DNA of 64,000 nucleotides from Ulva prolifera (Eukaryota; Chlorophyta; Ulvophyceae; Ulvales; Ulvaceae): assembly GCA_023078555.1 (NCBI GenBank), contig CM041203.1:329481-393480 (forward strand), read 5' to 3'. The notes beneath the pieces were generated by a model, which did not search any database, was not told the origin of the DNA, and worked only from the letters and a program-made list of their open reading frames with translations. The first letter of the stretch is position 1; each line of letters opens with the position of its first letter. This document shows positions 48,368-58,900 of the stretch, piece after piece. Position numbers and translations under genes: made by a program.

Positions 48368-50298
48368 ATGAACTGTTCACCGACCATGTATAGATTTTTG
48401 TCTATCACTGCCTCTGGAGTGGCATGTACTTCGGGTCAGCCTGAAAGGGACGTTGCAACCTTGCAGTGTCTAGACCGCGTCCGTTGCCCTTTCGATCCAA
48501 CACAGTAGGTCCCTGGCCCATGTCATCCTCTATTACACAAAGGCAGGACCTGCCTCGTCAGTGGCAATTCTCCAATATGATGTGACTCCCGTCCAGGAAC
48601 GCCCAGGCAACACAACAAAATGTGGATGCAGTGATTGCAAGGCAAGTGAGGTAGAGCAGCACTTACGCAAATGCCCGTCTCGAAAACAGAATCGCAGAAG
48701 AAATCAGAAGGCATACATTCAGCCAGATTGTAACATGTCTGCCGTTGCTCTAGACCAGTCCACTAACGAACCTGCAAAGCCAGCACCACTGAACACCACC
48801 GAAAGCCGCACAGCATATGCTGCTGCAATAGGTGACGAACGCCTCAGACAGCTGGTGAACAAGATGCGCTCGATAGCTCAGAAGGTGTGCTTCTGTGTCT
48901 GAACGAACTAATGCTTGCGTGGTACCGGATCCAGTGCAGGGCACCACAACCGCCTGCTTGCGTGCAGTGCATAAATTCATCGAGTGTTACTATTGGGTGC
49001 ACGATTTCCAGATCAACATTTCCAAGCCACTCAGGGTTTCCGCCTTCTGCCCGGATTCATGCAGAAGCCAACTAGATCCAGTCGCCGAGCATCAAGCAAG
49101 CATACCGATGAATCCAAAACATGCGACTCAGCATGCGTCAATCATTGGAAACCTGGAGCAGCTTGGTGTGGCTCACATCGTGCCCTCTATTGTACTCAAT
49201 CAAGTATGTGCCAATGGAGTTGTTGCTAAGTGTGCAGTAGTGTGCACTTCATACATTCACTGGCACGCAGGACTGATGGAGGATCCCGAGCAAACCACAT
49301 TTGTAGACCTCGGAGCTGGAAAAGGCTTCATGTCATTGATGCTTGTAAGGGCAACCCCAGCTCGAAATTTGATTCTGAATGATAACCGAACATTCCGTCT
49401 CAAAGCAGATAGGATACTCAGGAGGATGGCGAAAGAGAAGACCAAGCATGTGCAGTTCCTGCGGTGTCGAGCAGACTTGAAGGACTTCTCAATCGGCGGA
49501 GCTCTCGCGGAATTGCAAGACATGGCAAGCAAGACTCAAAGCGTCACAACGCAAGAATTCGATCGTGTGTACGTCCCGAAACAAGTCGTTGGTATAGGCA
49601 AACATCTTTGTGGGGTGGCAACAGACTGGGCACTAAAGAGCCTTTTCAATCAGTCGGGATTTGTCCTCAAGGGATTCTGTCTGGCGCCTTGTTGTCATCA
49701 GCGATGCCAATGGGACGAGTATGTGGGCCAAGATGAGCTCATGAAGCTGGGGCTGCGTCAGAGGGAGGTGGAGCTGATGTTCTGGATGGGAAGTGCGTCG
49801 CCACGATGATGTCGTGTGACCATACCTGTTACGCAGTGCAGCGTTTCATACGAAAATATATAGCAATATCTTGCCGTGTCTTGCATTGCGTATATCAAAG
49901 ATGTAGATGCATGTAGTGCGCTCTGTTGCGCACTCAGCAATGATCACATGCTTGGCTGAACAATGGGAACGCTCTTTGCATTTTGTGCCTAATGTGTAGT
50001 ATCTGTAGGGTGGGCATTTTGTGGCCATGAAGCTGCTGAGGCACCTGATAATAGTGATGGGGATCCTTCACATGTGGGCGACAACGTTGAAGGTGCATGC
50101 CATGAAGCCACGCAGCTGAGCCGCAAAGAGAAGGTCGAGGCGGGACTGCTCAGTAAGGTTCTCCTGGATTACGGCAGGCTTGCGTGGATCCGCGAACAGT
50201 CTCACAGCCTCAATATCGGTGACCTTGTGACATATGTGGACAAGTCAATCAGTGGGGAGAATCGATTGTTGGCTGTTTCACTGGACGGATCAGAATGA
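48368..50298 (+). CDS. TRM13: tRNA (Nm4) 2'-O-methyltransferase TRM13
   Basis: TRM13 methylates the 2'-OH of residue 4 in the acceptor stem of certain tRNAs. Five exons with agreeing phases: 48368-48504, 48632-48884, 49012-49165, 49271-49792, 50009-50298. The CHHC zinc finger is split by intron 1: CPFDPT ends exon 1 as CA|, and the first base of exon 2 completes His, giving C-x5-H-x9-H-x3-C ending EVEQHLRKC. Exon 3 has KHATQHASIIGNLEQL. Exon 4 has the SAM-binding FVDLGAGKGF and the diagnostic VGIGKHLCGVATDWAL and CCHQRCQWDEYVG. Exon 5 restores WAFCGHEA and ends NRLLAVSLDGSE. The usual N-terminal CCCH finger is poorly preserved: the aligned region (MYRFLSITASGVACTSGQ) lacks most of its Cys residues, or an upstream exon was missed. 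Intron 4 uses a GTGCGT donor. Confidence 0.92.
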
Positions 50299-51204
50299 TA
50301 GGCCTTCAAGCTGTATCTGCTCTCCAAAACATGCAATTGCACAGTCGAGGATCCCGTATGAGACGTTTAGAGGGTGGATTCAGTTGCAAGCATGATCTAG
50401 CGATAACTTTGTGGATTGGTTGAAGTCTGAAAGATTATCTCTCAACAGATGGTAACATGGTCTGCCTTACGGGATGAGCAGGTAACATTCACTGCCTGAG
50501 ATACGAAAGGCCTGTGCTACGCACCATTTCAGACTTGATCTGTGCCACTGTTGCTCTGTCGCGTGTCTGTGGCAAATCAGCTGCTCATCCTGAGACTGAG
50601 GCAGCGGTCACCTTGGGCATAGTGTGTATGTCCTGATCGAGAACGCTGCATTTGGCTGGTTACACAATTCAAATGGAAAATGAAACATACCATTCTGACA
50701 CACAGTGTCCTCAGCCAACGAAGGCATTCTTACTCAGCATGTGTTTATATTGCGGAGGCGTACCTTTGTAGGCGTGAAGTGGCCTAGCCATGGTCTCAAC
50801 TATGACTGTGCAGCTGTGCCTCCGTGGCTGCATAGGTGCAGCTCAAAGACTGCCGAGCACGCAATCACAAATGACAAATTCCTTGCAGGTGAGCCCCTGC
50901 GTCCATGTTCAACAGGAAGATGATTGACTGCTCGTCGTTTCTGAAGCGCTAGTTACACACAGCTCCACATGTAAACAGCTGCATCTGCCATATTCCTGCA
51001 CTTTGAGATGCACAGCCTACACAATAGATTTGGGCTGTTTGTGTGCTTGCTCGTCGTCCTGGCGGTGCTGCCGGCCCCTCCGGCTTGGTCCTTGTAACAC
51101 CTCTTTCGGTCCCGCCTGCATCTTTCGGTCCTGGATCTCGGAGTTGTCAATATCCAAATGGATACGGCTATGTAACCATCCATACATACGTACAGGGCTG
51201 TGGT

Positions 51205-51345
51205 GCGCGCGCATGCCCGGCCTAGTGCCATGAACGAGTGAGTGGGTTTCCGAGTGGATTCCTAGCAATGGCCCGATGCCTCTGTCCTTTGTAACTATAT
51301 ACATACATACACTTGCCCGGCCTCTGTCCTTTGTAACTACATACA
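51205..51345 (-). repeat. Dispersed repeat H, copy 2
   Basis: Inverse relative of 1548-1640. The word CCTCTGTCCTTTGTAACTA occurs twice within it (near 51280 and 51324), a short local duplication of the repeat head. Confidence 0.6.
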
Positions 51346-51715
51346 TGCACCGCTTCGCGGCTTCGCGATGCTCACGGCTTCAGCGGTTCCGCATCCTGCT
51401 GCACTGCTGCGTACAGCCACTTCTTCCGGCTGCTGCATACAGGTTCCCTGTGTGGAAGTTATGATCCCATGCTCATGCGCTACGATACCCCGCTCTCTGA
51501 GCATTGGCGCTGTGTGAGGAGATGGTTTCCTGCTGGCTGTAAGCCAGCGCTGTTTGCTGCAACGGCTTTGATGATCATGCGACGGTAGGCTGTGTGGTTG
51601 CTGACTGGCTGCTTCCTTGTGAATCTGGATGCCTGCGTTTTCTCTGATTGTGCAGACGCTTTTGTAGTTTCTCCTGTGCAGTGCATTTGCCCATAGTGGG
51701 CGTGCACGGAACTGG

Positions 51716-51800
51716 TGAATGAGAGAGTGGATTTGCAAGTGGAATCCGAGAAACGGCTCGATGCCCGGCCTCTGTTTTTTGTAACTACATACAGACACAG
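51716..51800 (-). repeat. Dispersed repeat H, copy 3
   Basis: Inverse relative with CCCGGCCTCTGTTTTTTGTA at its head and GGATTTGCAAGTGGAATCCG in its body. Confidence 0.55.
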
Positions 51801-52040
51801 CCTTAACAATAGAAGTATGTTTCAGCCATTTTTATTTCCGAAGCGGTTCTGTCCCGGAGAACTTCAGCAATCACACGACGGTGATAACGCTTCAAGCCGA
51901 ATTCGAAATATCGTCAGCAGTTGAGTTTGCTGAGAGCCGCCTGAGGGATTGTTATGTACAACCGGTATGCTTCAAGCCAGCAGATGGATCTGCGCGCCAT
52001 GTACACACGTAGCCAATTGCAATTGCAAGCCACAGCATAT

Positions 52041-52274
52041 GTACTGAGGTAGAAAGTTGACTGGTTGATGCTGTATTACATGAACATCACGGACCGGCGT
52101 AACATGTTTCGGCCTTACCAAAGGACCTCATCAGACGCCAACGTGAGTCAATCAACTAACACCGAACCAGCTCGCAAGTTCCCTAATATTCAGTCCTCTA
52201 GAGTGAGACTGACTGAGACTGGAAGAAACGTCCAGAGCCCAGAAAACCGACACGAGATAAGATAACGAGATAAG
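52041..52274 (-). mobile_element. Hammerhead-bearing short element (E), copy 2, uninterrupted
   Basis: 234 bp, inverse to copy 1 and matching it along its full length (roughly 85-90% by eye). It begins (minus strand) CTTATCTCGTTATCTTATC and ends near ACTTTCTACCTCAGT. It contains a complete hammerhead ribozyme and no long frame. The flanks GCACAT and GCATAT may be a decayed target duplication, but this is weak. Confidence 0.8.
52088..52145 (-). ncRNA. Hammerhead ribozyme, copy 2 (type I, intact core)
   Basis: 58 nt on the minus strand. Stem I: CACG pairs with CGTG and GGCGT with ACGCC, separated by an internal loop (TT against GGTC), the place where natural type I hammerheads make the loop contact with stem II. 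Core box CTGATGA is followed by stem II GGTC/GGCC (with the usual G-C closing pair) around CTTTGGTAA. Second core box GAAA. Stem III is the palindrome ACATGT (2 bp with a 2-nt loop as a monomer, 6 bp as a dimer). The predicted cleavage triplet is GUU, just before ACGCC. Every invariant core position I can check is present. Tiny palindromic stem III is typical of hammerheads in Penelope-like elements and some SINE-like repeats, which cut best as dimers. Confidence 0.88.
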
Positions 52275-52329
52275 GCACATCACGCCGCCCGCAAATGTGC
52301 AGTTATGTTTCGCGTCGAAAGGGGCCCAG

Positions 52330-52405
52330 CAGCGACCTCCTTATCGGGACCCCCCGCGGATGGGTCACAGCGTCATGCTTCGTACTTGGCGAACCGAGCA
52401 TGACG
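52330..52405 (+). repeat. Inverted repeat arm 1 with an internal hairpin
   Basis: GACCTCCTTATCGGGACC...CATGACGG. It contains GTCATGCT ... AGCATGAC, an 8-bp perfect stem with a 15-nt loop. About 88% identical by eye to the reverse complement of 53655-53735. Confidence 0.75.
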
Positions 52406-53654
52406 GTGTCTCTGTCGGGCCAACAGCGCGCAGGCAACAACAGGCTGGGGCCCCATGGGGGCGCCTTTGCCATGGCTGCAATCACAAGCAAGTAATACGT
52501 TGCTCATAGCGGATGTGACGTTGCATAGTTGACTAGATGAAGGCTGTGTTGCCGTGCTATTTGCAGCGGCATGTGCTGTCTCATCTTCCAGGCTGCGTAT
52601 GCTCTTCAACAGAGCTGTGAGATACTGTAGACGCACTCAAGCATGATTGAATTATTATCGGCCCAATGTTTAGCGAATAGCTGCGAACGAGCGGCAGTAT
52701 CTCGATATAGTTGCGCTAGTGCTACCAGCAGAAGGTTGCCTTTCCTCAAGCCGGACAGCATCGGTAGATATATGACATCGAATTATGCCTTCATACATGT
52801 TATCCTTGCTGCATCACACGGGGTCGTTGTATACCGATTGCCGCAGCCTGCGAGATACTCCAGCCGCGAGATTGTACATGCTTCATTTAACATGAGACCA
52901 CATATACATGGCCTCTGAAACATCATGAACTTTGTTACCATTGCTGCTCTTTTATTCGCTGATATCATGGGTGATGTCCGCTGGTGACCACGTCTATGTC
53001 TTTATCTTGTTCGAGGTACTGACACGGGCAACAATGGCTCATGCCAACTATTCGCTGCAATGGCCGATGAGACTATGAAGTTGGCAAGCAAAATCTCTGC
53101 CATACCACGGCTGCATTAGCGCTTGCTGAGCTGCGTAGAAGCGAAAACGAGCCTTTGTCAAGCAATCAATCTTTGTCCTGCAGCACACGCCGGCCAGAAA
53201 GTGCAACAAGCGTAGACGTAATGCTGCATGCCGCTTGGTTCAATGCCTCCACAGATGAGTCTAGCGAAGTAGTAGCAAGCAATCGTCCCGTGATGATAAG
53301 TGCAATGGATGGTAAGCATCGACGACGCTGCGGGGCTGCACTGTACGTGTGCGGTCCCTGAAAAGCCCGAGCACACGCAACGCTCAAAATGATGCATCGA
53401 TAACTAGCTGTCCAAATTACCCCGAACTGGCTACAGGATATCATTGTGTTTGAAAGCGGGCCGTTCCAGGCTGCAGGCTCCGCCGCTGCGGGCTCGGGGT
53501 TGCATTTGCTCGACCAATGCAGTCGCGCGGCACTGATAACATCCACATAGCAGTACGAATCGTTTGTGGCGCGTGTGACTTCAATTATTTCTATCGCGCA
53601 CAGCCACAGCGCCAGGGCCACCGCGACGGCAAGTCGAAACTGCGCGCGAGGCCC

Positions 53655-53735
53655 TGCCGTCATGCTCGGTTCGCCAAGCACGCAGCATGACGCCGTGACC
53701 CAGCCGCGGGGGTCTCGATAAGGAGGTCGGCCCAG
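53655..53735 (-). repeat. Inverted repeat arm 2 with an internal hairpin
   Basis: Reverse complement reads GACCTCCTTATCGAGACC...CATGACGG and keeps the GTCATGCT/AGCATGAC hairpin. Confidence 0.75.
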
Positions 53736-54049
53736 CAGCCTGCCAGCAGCCCCCAATCGCACCCAGACCACCAGGCTGCCAAATGTGGGCAATGCATGCA
53801 GAGGCACGCAAATGCACCTCCGCGGCACCTCTAGCTCGTGCGGAAGCAGCCGCACGACAAAATAGTCCAACTGCCCAAGAAACGCAGGAAAAGAGATAAA
53901 TCCTAGATAAGATAAGATAAATCCTAGATGGCAATGTCCGTGGCAGGAGGACAGCTAAACACAACAAACTTATCAGTGACAATGACAGACAATCACAGTA
54001 GACTAGTACTACAACACAGCTGCATGAGAGACACACAGCCACTACATCA

Positions 54050-55640
54050 CACATCCGCCAAAAGGCGCAGAAACAGGTCCCTGCCCACGTAGAAGTCATC
54101 CTCCACGATGCCAGGGTGGAAGGCCAGAATTGCTCTGCGCGTGCGCGCAACTGAAAAGCCGAGATGCGACGCGTCGAGCCCAATGGCGAGGAAGCCGGCA
54201 GGGTGGAGACACCGGTTTTCACCCAAACTCGGGGTGTTGGAATCTCGCATGGGGCGTGCGTCACGGGACACCACTCACCACACCGCCACGCCATGCACTC
54301 CACGAGATCAGTGTTGACAACTGGAATGCAGATTCGCGAAGCACGCAAAAAAGCTGCCGGTGAATGCATTCGATTTGTGAGACTGAGTGCACAGCAACTT
54401 TCAGCACAGAAAATGGTGAAGCACACGCATAGTCGGGCTCGATAGCACAGGCAGAATAGCTGTTGGAGCTGGTGTGCAAGGATTGAGGCTCAGATTCGAA
54501 CAGGAGATCACTTGAGGTATATGTGAAGTGCTGATCGGGCGGATTCTGGTCGAGCTGCATGTTGGTTGTTTGGCCTTGAGGCTGCGAATTTTCACAACAC
54601 AACATCAGTGGTAATGCACTCTGGGGTATCACAGTGGCCTGCCGCAAACATCCTTGCACTGAGAATTGAAAAAGTCAGTTTTGGGGCATATTTGGAGGTG
54701 GACAGCACCACACATGGATCCCACCTGCCACATAATTTACATGTGCTACTCCTACAAGTGCCAGGCAAGCCAGCAAGCTGCTGGAATTGGGGGCTGGCAT
54801 GGCGGGCTCGCTCGGCCTCACTCTGCTGAGTCATGCCAAACCTGGATGTGAACACAACGAGTTTGGCAGAAAACCAGAGGAGAAGACCGTCTAGGGTGGC
54901 GGAGGTGTTGTCGCGAAGCCGCGCACACATACCCATCACCCATGCACGGAAATAGACACGGCCGGTGCGGACCACGGAGGGAAAGAAGGTGACGCGCGGA
55001 GGCGGGAGGTGCTGTAGGTGGGCGGCGAAATTCTTCGGGCGGAAGACTGTGCACAGCTGTGACGATACGTCACAAGGCATAGACATGCATGATCTAGAGT
55101 ATTCTAGAAGCTTCTAAAATGTCCCGTCAGCACACAAGCTTGTGGCTGGCAGCACGGGACGCTGTCAACAGTGGTCGCCAGACCGTCTTTCGTCAGCAGG
55201 GCGGGCCATCGAGAAGCACGAGCCTAGAGATATCTAGAAGGAATACGTATGTCAGCCAAGCTTGGCTTACACTATGGGAGCCTCTGGTGTGCACGGGGAA
55301 CAGTGGGCTGAGCTCAGCACGCTGTGGCAGCTGCAGGTGTCGTACACAGGCTGTATTATAGTACATAAGCAGCTGAACCTTAAAGGGTAGACGTCAGATC
55401 TCTTCTTCTATGTCACTTAACAGACGTTTCAAAGAGCAGGTGGATGTCGGTGGTGTCGAGGATGATCCGGTGCTCCAGGATGTCGATGATGCCAGCGGGG
55501 TACGCGGCGAGGACGGCGATTTTCACGGCGGTGTACAAATCAAGCTCCTCAAGTCAAACGACGACAACCCCATCATCGACGTATCTGAAACCTGCAATGT
55601 GTTGGGTCACCTGCGGCCCAAGGCAGCATTTGTCAACAAC
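54050..55640 (-). CDS. Putative minus-strand gene with GC3-rich exons, family unknown
   Basis: Three minus-strand blocks look coding but were not joined with confidence. About 55590-55410: LDLYTAVKIAVLAAYPAGII followed by DILEHRIILDTTDIHLLFET, with nearly every codon ending in C or G. About 55070-54815: TVFRPKNFAAHLQHLPPPRV, then RTGRVYFRAWVMGMCARL, also GC3-rich. About 54270-54050: NRCLHPAGFLAIGLDASHLG, ending GRDLFLRLLADV before a stop. The codon bias differs from SRP72, TRM13 and KATNIP nearby, which suggests either high expression or a different origin. I do not recognise the family. Plus-strand frames in the same place (for example 55410-55760) have the wrong codon pattern and look like shadows. 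Confidence 0.35.
55102..55114. promoter_or_regulatory. Heat-shock-element-like motif
   Basis: TTCTAGAAGCTTC is three alternating nTTCn/nGAAn units, the minimal heat-shock-factor site. It lies just upstream of a minus-strand frame starting at 55086. If the GC3-rich blocks are one gene it would instead fall in an intron. Confidence 0.4.
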
Positions 55641-55953
55641 GCATGCATGCACGAGTCGAAACCGTCAGCCACATGGCACCAATTGCCGAGATTATTAGCC
55701 ATGGGTCATGCGATACAGTTCCTATCAAACTTTGCTGCGAATTCTTGGCAGAACATCTGATCACAACACAGCATGCTCCGCACATCGTTTCTTCAGTTAT
55801 CGCCATTTGTCACCTGCAGCTGCAATGCGTGGAGAACGCACACAGAAGCGGCCCAGGACGAATGTTGCCAGCATGGTATCCAGCGACGATTACAATTTGA
55901 TGTGAATGCATCGAGGTGGGGCTTGCATTCGCACGGATCCCTCTTCATTCTCG

Positions 55954-58900
55954 ATGAAGAACATAGGTTCCGACGAGCTGTCGCTGGCTCAGCTTGCGGT
56001 AAGCATTACATGGCTTCGCTTAGTTCCTTGCCGAAATGACAGACACATTTTTTTCAAGCTTCGAGAAATGGTTGTGCATGATAAATGCTAAGCTTGCGCC
56101 AGAATTGATGGGCATGTCTGGTCTCTGCAGATACAAGAATAAGACGCATTCCATTTAAGGTCTTAAACGAATCCAAGCTGACTCATAATGAAAACACTTT
56201 TGCACTATGCAGGGTAAACAAAGGCCACGATTGGACGATCTGCAGAACAATCGGTAAGCCCGTTTTCTGACCTCCAGAGATGCGATAGTTCTACACTGTA
56301 GCAAACCATGGCTCTAATGACATCGATCACGTGACACTTGCGTCATCTATGTTGTATGATGCTGTCTAACTGCAGATTCCACGGTAGTCTGGGCCAGACC
56401 TTCAGAGGGAGCAATAGCGCACGCGGACACAAAGACAGCGAGCCGCTCGACAGCGATGGCAACGCACAAGCGCCTGAACCAAGCCTCGAACATTCTACGT
56501 GTAAAAATGTGAGCAATGCTATCCCGTCTCACGGTGGAGGTGCGATGCCTTCGCGGCTTTGGAGTATCAGTGACCCAAGGGTTGAACTGACGCTCGCTCT
56601 GGTCGCCCGAAATCCGTGCAACATGAAACGTCAGGCACCAAAAACTTCCCACTTTGTTTCATGTCGCAGTTCTGAGCTTGACAACGCAAGACATCGACTT
56701 TCTGCGGTCTAGTGTGCTGGAGATGAGATCTTCATTTGCTACATTCCAACAGGACCCAAGGCAGACAGTCGAGCCTCTTCATTCAGTTCACCATTCTAGT
56801 GACTCTTACAGTGAGCTTGACTCTGAGGAGATCCCGGAAGACATCCATGGGGACAGCACTTGCCAGCAGAGCAGTGGGGATGGTCTAGGTGCAGTGGACA
56901 CAGCCGTCCGCCGTCGCATTTCCCGGCCTTTGTCCTCAAAGCAAGCTGCTTCACCTGCTTGTGTGGCTCCACGCATTCCAGAGTCGAAGAAGCCGGTGCT
57001 TGTCGCGTCTGCAGTGGATAGCGTCGCAGCTGGTGATTCACAGGCGCAGCATACAGTCGCTGCAGTGATGCAGCTAGACAGTGGGCCCCGTGCAGTCGCA
57101 CATGCAATTGCCGGGCTGGGAGAGGGAGAAGGCATCATGCAGAGACTGTCCAAGCAGGCACAGGCTATGGAAGGCAAGAGCGCAGCCGTCCTCGATAGCA
57201 TCCTCGAAACACTGAGCCAGGCCAGGCATGAAGGAGTCAATCTTACTTCGTTGTTCGAGGCACTCATTAGCAACGCCACGACCCCCGTTATGGATGCTGT
57301 GTCCATACCTGCTTCACCACAGGGCTTGACAGACTGTACTCGAAACACAAAGAAAGCAGCAATGCGATTACCTAGGGGCCTGTTACCTGATGTTCTCACA
57401 AAGGCAGTCCCGCATGATCATAAGAATGAGATTATTCTTCGACTGCTTGGCTCACATGACGACACTTCTTGTGTGGTGCGGCTCAAGTGCATTGAGGTTT
57501 TGGACCAGTGCTCCCAGAGGTATGGTTCCGATCGCTATTTCTATCTTGGACGCAGTGCTTCCGCTTTAGATATTTCGATTTTAAGTTCAGTTTCCGAGGG
57601 CTGATGCTTACAGACTGCCAAGGTCCTGTACTCAGCATTCTTTGCTGGAAATAGCGAGCAATTCGCACAGGCAGTCTAACTGAGGTACTGCCACAGTGAC
57701 TACAAAGTGCAATGCAGGATTGAACTACTACAGCATCATGTTGCAGTACAGGGCTGCCTTCAAGCTGAGTCATCGGATCCAGCATTACTGTTGAGCGATC
57801 CCACACAAGCTCAATTAAACACACAGTCTTGGAAAGCCAGGTTGCCTCATGCCAGTGCAGGACGGTCAGCTACTTCCACAGTTTCACATACTGGTCACCT
57901 GGAGATCATTATCACCCCGCCCGAGAACTCGCAGTGTATTCCTACCGCTTTACGAGTGTACAACTACAATGGTGATGCTGGAAGGCTAGCACAAGGAGCC
58001 AAATGGATGGCAGTATTTAGATGCAGCCGCATGGTTTGGCATGGCGTGTTGCAGCAAGGCACAGGCGACGTGGATGCTGACTGCTCAGTCACAATCCAGC
58101 TTTCAGGGCGCCCCAATGCGCATGGACTGCTCTGCCAGAAGCCAAGCAGCCTTCGGGACTTGCCAATGACTCCAGAAACTGCGTTCGCTCAGCCTAAAAG
58201 CGCCGGCGTCCCGCGTAGCACGCCATCTTTGGCACCAGACATCACAGCCCTGTCTGATGCCATGCTGCTTGCAGAGCTTGCCCGCCGTGGACTTGTGCCC
58301 ATGCCACAGGCCTCCACTCAGGGTGGAGCTACTGAGCCACCTCATCCATTGCTTGCAAACAGACATAAGCAAGCAGCAGGTGCAGACTCGCTGGGTGCCC
58401 TGGATCACAGCATTCCATATGCAAATTGTGCAGATGCTTTAGAAGCGGTCGCGACATGTGTGCTTGATGCACATCCAGAAACTGCTGCTGCCGTCGGCAA
58501 ATTCCCCGAAGACTACCCACAACCTCAGATTGTAGCTGCTGGCCCTGAATGGGTGAGTAGACCTGCTGTGCGAAGATCATCAGATACAGCCAACATGGCT
58601 CAAGAACTTGTGCTCAGTGCAGACGCTAACCTCACAATGCCGCCGATGCCAGCAATTTCAGTGCCTGATGCTAACAGCATTCTCAGCCCAAACCTCGAAC
58701 TCAGCCCGACATCAAATCGCCCATCGAGAAGTTTGAGCCTCGAGAGTCCACAAGACACTGATGGCATATGTCTTGTGGATGCGGACATCTGTCTAGCCGA
58801 CGCAGTGCGGCAGAAAGCTGAGAGTGTCACTGGATGCTTAGTTTCAGATCGTACAAACTCAGGTGCTGTTGACACAGCTGCAGATGATGGCGGGGGCCTT

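Larger units (their letters stand above)
50299..52040. other. Intergenic region with dispersed repeats
   Basis: 1.7 kb without a recognisable gene. 50.3-50.95 kb shows nothing. 51.0-51.8 kb is repeat-rich, with two inverse copies of repeat H and a related block (TCCTTGTAACACCTCTTTCG) near 51085. Confidence 0.5.
52275..54049. other. Intergenic stretch bracketed by inverted repeats
   Basis: 1.8 kb without a recognisable gene. Inverted repeats at 52330-52405 and 53655-53735 bracket 1.25 kb of unassigned DNA; GATA-rich words near 53895-53930 resemble the start of element E. Confidence 0.45.

Noticed and set aside
53581-54426. 281-residue minus-strand frame
   Set aside because: It crosses the inverted-repeat arm and low-complexity DNA; only the 54270-54050 block in another frame looks protein-like.
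55410-55760. Plus-strand open frame starting MSLNRRFKEQVDV
   Set aside because: The codon pattern fits the minus strand, where third positions are nearly all G or C; the plus frame is a shadow.
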